Assembly (NCBI GenBank): GCA_031290405.1
Contig: JAITNO010000186.1
Location: forward strand, 1-6,481
From: Spirochaetaceae bacterium
Lineage (GTDB): Bacteria > Spirochaetota > Spirochaetia > Treponematales > Breznakiellaceae
DNA length: 6,481 bases
Direction of reading: 5' to 3'
Shown: positions 1 to 4,998 of the stretch, one piece after another
Position numbering within the stretch: position 1 is the first letter of the stretch
How the letters are laid out: each line of letters begins with the position of its first letter
Notes under the pieces: generated by a model
Seen by the model: only the letters and a program-made list of their open reading frames with translations
Told to the model about the DNA's origin: nothing
Databases searched by the model: none
Position numbers and translations under genes: made by a program

Positions 1-2
1 CG

Positions 3-75
3 GGGATGCAACGCCGGAGGGCTCAAAAGGGGCTCATGCGGGCGTGGCGCGCGGTTTTGGCGGCTCGGCGCGGGG
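3..75. repeat. Long direct repeat, copy 1 (73 bp)
   Basis: This stretch is repeated at 152-224 with an offset of 149 bp. I count four mismatches over the 73 aligned positions, and positions 8-47 match without change. It may extend left beyond the window. It is followed within three bases by a two-unit 21-bp tandem repeat, and the second copy is likewise followed by a 21-bp array. No gene is recognisable in it. It could be a dispersed intergenic element, but a family cannot be named from this window. Confidence 0.85.
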
Positions 76-77
76 GT

Positions 78-116
78 CATTCTGTATGCCGAACGCGGCA
101 TTCTGTATGCCGAACG
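78..116. repeat. Two-unit 21-bp tandem repeat
   Basis: An 18-bp core (CATTCTGTATGCCGAACG) occurs at 78-95 and again at 99-116, a period of 21 bp. In one forward frame the units read FCMPNAA and FCMPNGE. The inner 10-mer GTATGCCGAA recurs at 694-703, over the start region of the M23 peptidase gene. The period equals that of the larger array at 235-507, although the sequence differs. Confidence 0.85.
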
Positions 117-151
117 GGGAGGGCGGCCCCCAAACTCAAAGCGTATTTCGC

Positions 152-224
152 GGGACGCAACGCCGGAGGGCTCAAAAGGGGCTCATGCGGGCGTGGCACG
201 CAGTTTTGACGGCTCGGCGCGGGG
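152..224. repeat. Long direct repeat, copy 2 (73 bp)
   Basis: This is the second copy of the repeat at 3-75. The differences are at 156 and at three G-to-A positions in the right-hand third of the copy. Its right end runs into the thirteen-unit 21-bp array after about ten bases. The inverted pair CGTATC (225-230) and GATACG (241-246) sits at the junction. Confidence 0.85.
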
Positions 225-234
225 CGTATCAGCT

Positions 235-507
235 AGAGCGGATACGCCATCCGCTATAGCGGATACGCCGTCCGCTAGAGCGGATACGCCATCCGCTATG
301 GCGGATACGCCGTCCGCTATGGCGGATACGCCATCCGCTATGGCGGATACGCCATCCGCTATGGCGGATACGCCATCCGCTATGGCGGATACGCCATCCG
401 CTATGGCGGATGCGCCGTCCGCTATGGCGGATGCGCCGTTCGCCGTGGCGGATGCGCCGTTCGCCGTGGCGGATGCGCCGTTCGCCATGGCGGATGCGCC
501 GTTCGCC
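235..507. repeat. 13-unit, 21-bp palindromic tandem array
   Basis: Thirteen contiguous 21-bp units start at 235, 256, 277, 298 and so on to 487. The typical unit contains GCGGATACGCCATCCGC, whose ends GCGGAT and ATCCGC are inverted complements around a 5-nt centre. The junction of units 1 and 2 (249-264) is a perfect 16-bp palindrome. Units 4-8 are almost identical. Units 1-3 vary at the first codon, and units 9-13 drift to a GATGCGCCG(T/G)TC form, a pattern typical of expansion by slippage followed by decay. One forward frame reads (M/I/R/V)ADTPSA or (M/V)ADAPFA heptapeptides, but the opposite strand is also open, as expected for a 21-bp stop-free repeat. There are no spacers, so it is not a CRISPR array. 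Confidence 0.92.
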
Positions 508-661
508 TCCGCCCCCTTAACAAAACGCGCACAGCATAGCGGGAAAAGACCGCCGCCTCGGTTTAAGCGGGGGCGAGGGGGGGGCTTCCAGTACCGCAGT
601 CCTGGCGCTTCCAGCGCTGTCGTCTTGGGTGGCTCCGGGCTGGGGGGCCCCCCCCCTTGCA
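508..661. other. Gene-free spacer with G/C homopolymers
   Basis: No gene is supported here. The stretch has a run of eight G at 577-584 and a block of six G followed by nine C at 642-656, which is self-complementary. It also has a short inverted pair, GCGC-TTCCA-GCGC, near 605-617. The forward frame that continues from the 21-bp array runs through here as a Pro/Gly/Arg-rich tail and stops at 721-723. That composition is not protein-like. The G6C9 block could fold in RNA, but it is not directly followed by a T-run, so I do not call a terminator. Confidence 0.6.
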
Positions 662-690
662 TTGAAGTTTTTTTGGAATGTTCCGATAAA
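662..690 (+). promoter_or_regulatory. Candidate sigma70 promoter for the peptidase gene
   Basis: TTGAAG (662-667) and GATAAA (685-690) are separated by 17 nt, and the spacer carries the inverted repeat GGAATGTTCC (675-684). A second good -10 hexamer, TATACT, lies at 708-713 without a convincing -35 at the right distance. If either is used, the transcript would begin at or after the annotated ATG codons at 690 and 696, which puts the peptidase start in doubt. The match is by eye only. Confidence 0.35.
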
Positions 691-2024
691 TGGGTATGCC
701 GAATAATTATACTGACATATTGAAAGCGCAGCGTGTGGAACGCAGACGAAGCGAGTCGCACCTTTCGCGGGGGAATGCGGCGTTGAAGCCACGGCAGGAT
801 GTGGTGCGGAAGCGGCCGGCGGGACGGTATCGGAATGCGGCAGAGGGGGTTGTTATTCATAACGAGGTTTCTCTGCGGGCGCGCCAGGCGGATGTTCTTG
901 ACGGCGCGGCTGTTGCGGCGGCGGGGTTCGAGGGGCAGGCGAAGAAGCCTGAAGCGCCGGTCAGCCGCTGGACAAGGCTTAAAAAGGAAGAGCGGCCAAG
1001 GGCTGACGCGCCGGTTGCGGCCCAGCCGCCTGCGGCGGACGGCGGCGAGGCGGACGCACGGGCGCGTTTTGACGGGCGGCCGGCGTTTCGCCTTGCGCTT
1101 GTGCTGTCGGCGTGTGCGGTCCTTGCCTTTTTTGCCTACAACGCGCTCCTCTGGCAGAGCGGCGAAAACATCATTCAGCCTCCGCCGGATGGGCGCATCA
1201 GGCGGGATCTGCTTGGCTTTGCCGCGGGGAACGGGACGGCGGCAAACGAGGTGAACGGCGACATCCATCGGGACAATCTGCCGGTAAATACGAGCGAGAC
1301 GTTTGGCTGGCAATACTATACGGTTAAGAAGGGGGACAGTGTGTCGAAGATTGCGGCTGACCACGCGCTGTCGATGGACGCGGTTGTGGCCTCCAACGGG
1401 ATGAAGAATGCGCGCTCCATCCGCGAGGGGGATGTACTCCGCATTCCGAACATGGACGGGATTCCCTACACTGCGGCAAAGGGGGACGGCTACGAGGCTG
1501 TTGCCGAGCGGTTTGCGGTGCCGCTTAACGCGATTCTGGACGCGAACGACATCATGTCCTCCGAGTTGTCGGCGGGGACGCAGCTCTTCATTCCGGGGGC
1601 GAAGATGCGCGCGGAGGATCTGAAGATGGCGCTGGGCGAGCTGTTCATCTACCCGATTCGCGGGCGGCTGAGTTCGAGTTTTGGCTGGCGGAAGGACCCG
1701 TTCACGGGGGAACGGCGCTACCACAACGCCATCGACCTGGCGGCGGAGACGGGGGTGCCGGTGAAGGCGACGCGCGACGGAAAGGTAACGACGGTTGCCT
1801 TTAGTCCGGTGTTCGGCAGATACGTGATTGTCTCGCATCCGGGCGACTATCAGTCGATGTACGCCCACCTAAGCTCGACTGCGGTTTCGCAGGGGGCGAA
1901 GGTGGGTCAGGGCGACAAGATTGGCGAGGTGGGCAATACGGGGCACAGCACGGGCTCCCACCTGCACTTTGCGATCTACAAAAACGGGCGCGCGGTGAAC
2001 CCTCTTGAACTTCTTAAACTATAA
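690..2024 (+). CDS. Membrane-anchored LysM/M23 peptidoglycan endopeptidase
   Basis: Predicted 444-residue zinc endopeptidase that cleaves peptidoglycan cross-bridges in the periplasm. Residues 1-130 are basic, polar and low in complexity. One membrane segment lies at about 133-154, which suggests a cytoplasmic N-tail and an outward C-terminus. Two LysM-type repeats follow, the first at about 209-253 (YTVKKGDSVSKIA... DVLRIP) and a weaker one at about 259-303 (TAAKGDGYEAVAERF... TQLFIP). The M23 domain occupies about 318-444. Comparison with LytM gives zinc ligands H345 and D349 (YHNAIDLA) and H426, with catalytic H393 (YAHLS) and H424 (SHLHFAI), so the active site is complete. The usual Gly of HxGxD is Ala here (HNAID). 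The start is uncertain: ATG 690 and ATG 696 lack a good ribosome-binding site and overlap promoter-like sequence, and TTG 720 or GTG 735 are in-frame alternatives. The function is secure; the exact physiological substrate is not. Confidence 0.9.
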   Translation: MGMPNNYTDILKAQRVERRRSESHLSRGNAALKPRQDVVRKRPAGRYRNAAEGVVIHNEVSLRARQADVLDGAAVAAAGFEGQAKKPEAPVSRWTRLKKEERPRADAPVAAQPPAADGGEADARARFDGRPAFRLALVLSACAVLAFFAYNALLWQSGENIIQPPPDGRIRRDLLGFAAGNGTAANEVNGDIHRDNLPVNTSETFGWQYYTVKKGDSVSKIAADHALSMDAVVASNGMKNARSIREGDVLRIPNMDGIPYTAAKGDGYEAVAERFAVPLNAILDANDIMSSELSAGTQLFIPGAKMRAEDLKMALGELFIYPIRGRLSSSFGWRKDPFTGERRYHNAIDLAAETGVPVKATRDGKVTTVAFSPVFGRYVIVSHPGDYQSMYAHLSSTAVSQGAKVGQGDKIGEVGNTGHSTGSHLHFAIYKNGRAVNPLELLKL

Positions 2025-2077
2025 TGAGAGGATGATGGCGGTCATGGGGGCGATTGTCGGTCATGCCTATTCCCGCC

Positions 2078-2087
2078 AGGAGGGGAG
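2078..2087 (+). promoter_or_regulatory. Strong ribosome-binding site for the TPR gene
   Basis: AGGAGGGGAG directly precedes ATG 2088. It fixes that start, since no other nearby in-frame ATG has such a site. Confidence 0.8.
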
Positions 2088-2882
2088 ATGCGGAAGCTGA
2101 TCATCATACTTATCATTCTTATCGCGACGGTTACGTTCATTAGGACGAGGAGCCCGCTTAAGGCTGAAGAACGCGGGGCGGCGGCGGATTGGGCAGCCGA
2201 CGTCGCGCTGTACACGGATGAGCTTCCCGAATGGCTTGTCCCCCTGCGCGAGGCGGTCTACGAACAGCGCCTCGCGGCGGGGGAAGTCGTCCCCATCTAC
2301 CGCGCGGCGTTTGAACGGGCGGACGGGCTCCCCGGCGCCGGCCGCTTGGATATGAGGTCGCGCTGCGACTATCTTATGGGCCGCGCCTATCAGTATTTCA
2401 AGATCAAAGACAAGGCCATTGAGCATTATGAACGGGCCGTCGCCGATGCGGTAACGTCCCTCGAAGCGCAGGGGTCGGCGATTGGCTGGACGAACCGCGC
2501 GGAAAGCCTCTCCCAGCTGTGCGCGTTAAAGTCCACCTGGTGGGTCATGATGAACGGGACGGACGTCGAGAAGTTTGCTCGTGAGGCCCTGCGCTTCAAT
2601 CCGAAAAACGCGAAGGCCCAGTATCTTATCGCCTCGCGCTGGGTCTACGCCCCGCGCCCATTCAACGACATTGACAAGGGCGTCAAGATGATGCGGGACA
2701 TTCTGGACGGCGGCAACGAGCTCGAAAAAGACGATCTTTTCAATGTGTATACGGCGCTTGCCTATGGCCATGTAAAAGACAACAAGAAGGCTGAGGCGTT
2801 GCACTGGATAGACAAGGCCTTGAGCGTCTATCCGTCGAACCAGTTTGTCGGCGTTGAATTAAAAGCGGAGTTGCAGGGCTAA
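2088..2882 (+). CDS. Membrane-anchored TPR-like protein of unknown role
   Basis: A 264-residue protein. Residues 3-18 (KLIIILIILIATVTFI) form an uncleaved-looking signal anchor, and no lipobox Cys follows, so the rest is probably periplasmic. Helical-repeat signatures resembling TPRs are seen at about 91-122 (YLMGRAYQYFKIKDKAIEHYERA), 160-190 (FAREALRFNPKNAKAQYLIA, then WVYAP) and 214-250 (YTALAYGHVKDNKKAEALHW, then IDKAL). The insert PRPFNDIDKGVKMM between repeats is like the Pro/Gly-rich loop seen in some periplasmic TPR families. No enzyme motif is visible. It may be a scaffold or partner protein for the membrane enzymes encoded next. A TatT-like transporter partner is another possibility that I could not confirm. 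The stop is six bases before the glycosyltransferase start, which suggests co-translation. The TPR class is fairly sure; the role is unknown. Confidence 0.8.
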   Translation: MRKLIIILIILIATVTFIRTRSPLKAEERGAAADWAADVALYTDELPEWLVPLREAVYEQRLAAGEVVPIYRAAFERADGLPGAGRLDMRSRCDYLMGRAYQYFKIKDKAIEHYERAVADAVTSLEAQGSAIGWTNRAESLSQLCALKSTWWVMMNGTDVEKFAREALRFNPKNAKAQYLIASRWVYAPRPFNDIDKGVKMMRDILDGGNELEKDDLFNVYTALAYGHVKDNKKAEALHWIDKALSVYPSNQFVGVELKAELQG

Positions 2883-2888
2883 CGCGTT

Positions 2889-4028
2889 ATGGACATGGGC
2901 TTCTTGATATTTCTTTATAGCGTCGGGTTGATTACCGTCGTTGTGTACTTTTTTTTAATGGGATTTACCAACGTCGTCGGGATGAGGCTGAACACGTCGA
3001 AGCCGGCGGTAAAGTCCGGCCTTTTTGTGTCCGTCATGGTTCCGGCGCGGAACGAAGAGGACAACATCGGGCGCTGTCTTGAGGGCCTGCTTAACCAGGA
3101 TTACCAGGATTATGAGGTGCTCGTCATCGACGACAATTCCAGCGACGCCACCTGGGCGATTCTTCAAAAAAAAGCGGAAGAGGACGCCCGCCTTAAAATA
3201 TTCAAGGGGAAGCCCCTGGGAAGCGATTGGTACGGCAAGCCTTTTGCGTTGCAGCAGTTGTCGGAACAGGCGACGGGCGACATCTTGCTTTTTACCGACG
3301 CCGACACGATTCATTCGCCCACCAGCGTCTCCTGGGCCGTTACCAACATAGAGCACACAAAGGCTGATTTTATTTCCGGCTTTGTCGGGCAAATACTCAA
3401 GAGTTTCGGCGAGCGCGTTACCGTTCCCGTCATCTTTTTGCTTACCGGTTTCGTCATTCCGCTGTTCCTCAACCGGTTTGTCCGCAACGGGTTTTTTTCC
3501 GCCGCCGTAGGGCAATATATAGCCATCAAACGGGATGTGTTCGTCAAAACGGGAGGCTTCGAGGCGTTCAAGAAGAAGACGAGCGAAGACGTCTATATGT
3601 CGCGCTATATAAAAGAATGCGGCTATAAGACCGAGTTTCTTGATTTGAGCGACCAGGTGTTTTGCAGAATGTATCACGGCTTTTTCGCGGCGGTGCACGG
3701 CATCGGGAAGAACATCTACGATTTCCTGGGCAAGAACATTTTCCTGTTGATTTTCATCGCTCTGCTGGCCCTGCTCTTCTTCTTAATGCCGTTTCCACTT
3801 TTGATATGGTCGATCGTCGCCCACAGCCCGCAGCTTTCTTTTATCGTCGCCATAAACGCGTTGACGACGCTGACCTGGCTTATCCTCTTCATCGCGCGCC
3901 GCATGAGCTGGTACAACGCCCTCCTATGGCCGGTAACGTACTGTTGCCTCGTGTATATGATCCTCTGGTCGGGCTTCAGGACCATCGCCGGGCGCGGCTT
4001 CTCCTGGAAGGGGCGCATCGTCAGCTAA
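2889..4028 (+). CDS. Family 2 glycosyltransferase, CrtQ/HpnB-like membrane enzyme
   Basis: A 379-residue inverting glycosyltransferase of GT-A fold, expected to move a sugar from a nucleotide-sugar to a membrane-embedded lipid acceptor on the cytoplasmic face. An N-terminal membrane segment (about 5-27) precedes the catalytic domain: VSVMVPARNEEDNIGRCLEG at 47-66, nucleotide-binding D81-D82 (VIDDNSSD), the metal-binding DAD at 137-139 (LFTDADT), and the probable base in SEDVYMSRYIK (E233, D234). An RMY motif (260-262) replaces the QxxRW of processive synthases. Three hydrophobic segments follow at about 284-310, 315-336 and 343-362, then the family-typical end GFRTIAGRGFSWKGR. This architecture matches carotenoid and hopanoid-associated GT2 enzymes (CrtQ, HpnB), but no carotenoid or hopanoid gene is nearby, so the acceptor is open. 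ATG 2889 is six bases after the previous stop with AGGGC at 2875-2879; ATG 2895 is an alternative. The stop overlaps the acyltransferase start. Confidence 0.88.
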   Translation: MDMGFLIFLYSVGLITVVVYFFLMGFTNVVGMRLNTSKPAVKSGLFVSVMVPARNEEDNIGRCLEGLLNQDYQDYEVLVIDDNSSDATWAILQKKAEEDARLKIFKGKPLGSDWYGKPFALQQLSEQATGDILLFTDADTIHSPTSVSWAVTNIEHTKADFISGFVGQILKSFGERVTVPVIFLLTGFVIPLFLNRFVRNGFFSAAVGQYIAIKRDVFVKTGGFEAFKKKTSEDVYMSRYIKECGYKTEFLDLSDQVFCRMYHGFFAAVHGIGKNIYDFLGKNIFLLIFIALLALLFFLMPFPLLIWSIVAHSPQLSFIVAINALTTLTWLILFIARRMSWYNALLWPVTYCCLVYMILWSGFRTIAGRGFSWKGRIVS

Positions 4029-4780
4029 TGGCATACCGGCGCGGGAAAGACCTCATCAACTTTTCATTCTTCTTTAGGGCCGTGTCGCGGCTTGTTTTTT
4101 CTTGCCTATGGCCGATCGCGTATCTGTTGGTGGCGCTCTTATACTCGATACGCTACGAAGGGCACAAGAAACTGCGCCGCCTTAACGGAGGCGCCGTCCT
4201 CGTTTCAAACCACACTGCGTATCTGGACCCCATCATGATTTCAGGCGCCGCCTTGCCGCGCCTTATATACCAGACCCTCCTCGAAGCGACGGTGGAAACG
4301 CCCGTGCTGGGAACATTCACCCGATTGCTTGGCGGCGTGCCGCTGCCACCGGGAATGCGGGGCCTCGAAAAACTGATCGAGACGGCGAAACCTGCGTTCC
4401 GTTACCGGCATTTCATCCATTTTTATCCCGAAGGCGAACTGTCCCTTAACAGCCAGCGCATCGAGCGCTTCAAGTTCGGCGCGTTTTGGGCGGCGGCGAA
4501 ACTCAATCTGCCCGTCATTCCCATCGTTACCATCATCAGCGAGGGGGGGCGGCGGTTTCACAAGCGGCGTCTTGTCGTGTTGGACCCGTTTTACCCCAAA
4601 GACTTTATCCGCCATAAGGAGAACGATTCCCTCGACCTGGATTCCGTCCAAAGCTTTGCCGAAGCGGTGCGGCAAGCCATGCAGGACGAAATCGACAGGC
4701 GGCGGACGTTAAACCCCAAAGACGGCACGCACCGCTACTACCAGGGCAAAGCGGCGCGCATACGGGGCATTAACCGGTAA
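4028..4780 (+). CDS. PlsC-family lipid acyltransferase with altered acceptor motif
   Basis: A 250-residue acyltransferase of the PlsC (1-acyl-glycerol-3-phosphate acyltransferase) superfamily. One hydrophobic segment at about 20-41 anchors it. Motif I is NHTAYLD (61-67), giving the catalytic H62 and D67. Motif III is FYPEGELS (132-139), where the usual form is FPEGTRS, followed by FKFGAF (148-153). Motif IV is LPVIPIV (161-167). The catalytic dyad is intact, but the EGTR arginine that contacts glycerol-3-phosphate in classical members is Leu, and the motif II region (GGVPLPPGMRG, 102-112) lacks the usual arginine placement. It may therefore acylate something other than lysophosphatidate, perhaps the product of the glycosyltransferase encoded just upstream. 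ATG 4028 overlaps that gene's TAA (TAATG), indicating termination-reinitiation coupling. The frame stays open upstream to 3662, but that part only shadows the glycosyltransferase. Confidence 0.87.
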   Translation: MAYRRGKDLINFSFFFRAVSRLVFSCLWPIAYLLVALLYSIRYEGHKKLRRLNGGAVLVSNHTAYLDPIMISGAALPRLIYQTLLEATVETPVLGTFTRLLGGVPLPPGMRGLEKLIETAKPAFRYRHFIHFYPEGELSLNSQRIERFKFGAFWAAAKLNLPVIPIVTIISEGGRRFHKRRLVVLDPFYPKDFIRHKENDSLDLDSVQSFAEAVRQAMQDEIDRRRTLNPKDGTHRYYQGKAARIRGINR

Positions 4781-4783
4781 GTG

Positions 4784-4818
4784 CCCCCACGCCCCCTTTC
4801 CATCCCACGCCCCCCCTC
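4784..4818 (+). terminator. C-rich, G-poor tract, possible Rho site
   Basis: Immediately after the acyltransferase stop comes a pyrimidine tract that is almost all C, with the 11-mer CCCACGCCCCC at 4786-4796 and again at 4804-4814. C-rich, G-poor RNA just after a stop codon is typical of Rho-loading sites. A small CCTC-GCG-GAGG hairpin at 4815-4825 is the only stem here and is separated from the T-run at 4835-4841, so an intrinsic terminator is not convincing. The Rho role is an inference. Confidence 0.35.
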
Positions 4819-4828
4819 GCGGAGGCGC

Positions 4829-4857
4829 TTGACATTTTTTTACGCTGATGGGACACT
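4829..4857 (+). promoter_or_regulatory. Probable sigma70 promoter of the ABC transporter operon
   Basis: A perfect -35 hexamer, TTGACA (4829-4834), is followed after 17 nt, including a run of seven T, by GACACT (4852-4857), which matches three of six -10 consensus bases. Transcription would start near 4864 and give a leader of about 135 nt before the permease ATG. No other promoter-like pair lies between the hairpin at 4895-4958 and the gene. Confidence 0.5.
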
Positions 4858-4867
4858 GACCCAGTGT
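4853..4867. promoter_or_regulatory. Palindromic operator candidate over the -10 element
   Basis: ACACTG-ACC-CAGTGT is a perfect inverted repeat of 6 bp arms and a 3-bp centre. It covers the -10 element and the expected start point, the classic position for a dimeric repressor site. The shape resembles TetR-family operators, but no regulator gene is present in the window, so the protein cannot be named. Confidence 0.5.
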
Positions 4868-4894
4868 TAGAGTGAAGTTGACCGGAGAACCGGA

Positions 4895-4966
4895 GGCTTC
4901 CTGACTGAACGATTGCGGCGCGGCCTTGGGGCCTGCCGCATCGGTCGGTTGGGGAGCCTTTTTTTT
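4895..4966 (+). terminator. Long hairpin plus T8: attenuator-like leader terminator
   Basis: The arm 4895-4913 pairs with 4940-4958 over 19 positions: 18 pair (four as G-U) and there is one A/G mismatch at 4909/4944. Inside it, GCGGC (4915-4919) pairs with GCCGC (4935-4939) and GGCC (4922-4925) with GGCC (4930-4933), around a TTGG loop. Eight T residues (4959-4966) follow at once. It is a textbook intrinsic terminator with an unusually long stem. It lies downstream of the candidate promoter and upstream of the permease, so it should act as a conditional terminator for that operon. It could also simply end transcription from the acyltransferase side. I found no match to the TPP, cobalamin or guanidine-I riboswitch signatures I know. 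Confidence 0.75.
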
Positions 4967-4985
4967 GGTCGTGTGTGTGGGGGGA

Positions 4986-4992
4986 AAGAGGG
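4986..4992 (+). promoter_or_regulatory. Ribosome-binding site of the permease gene
   Basis: A purine-rich AAGAGGG ends six bases before ATG 4999 and supports that start. Confidence 0.6.
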
Positions 4993-4998
4993 TAAGGC

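Noticed and set aside
235..507. CRISPR array
   Set aside because: Units are contiguous with no unique spacers, and no cas gene is nearby.
642..674. Intrinsic terminator from the G6C9 block and the following T-run
   Set aside because: The stem would have almost no loop, and eleven bases separate it from the T-run. The T-run is better explained as promoter spacer.
193..723. Forward frame encoding heptapeptide repeats (xADTPSA) plus a Pro/Gly/Arg-rich tail
   Set aside because: GTG start without a ribosome-binding site, no domain, openness explained by the 21-bp repeat, and a tail that crosses homopolymers. Kept only as a possibility in the repeat-module finding.
183..1868. A 561-codon open frame on the minus strand
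   Set aside because: It runs antisense to the M23 peptidase and through the stop-free 21-bp array. It is Arg/Pro-rich with no recognisable domain, as expected of a shadow frame in GC-rich DNA.
2032..2100. A 22-codon frame ending inside the TPR gene start
   Set aside because: It has only a weak GAGAGG site and no recognisable sequence. The strong AGGAGGGGAG belongs to the TPR gene. Translational coupling is possible but unsupported.
3662..4027. Upstream extension of the acyltransferase frame
   Set aside because: It overlaps the glycosyltransferase's C-terminal membrane region in another frame and has no family similarity. The acyltransferase aligns from ATG 4028 with the TAATG overlap.
4853..4900. 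Cobalamin riboswitch fragments (ACTG element followed by a GGAGA-type box)
   Set aside because: The resemblance is partial, the required upstream conserved boxes are missing, and most of the needed length would lie before the predicted transcription start.
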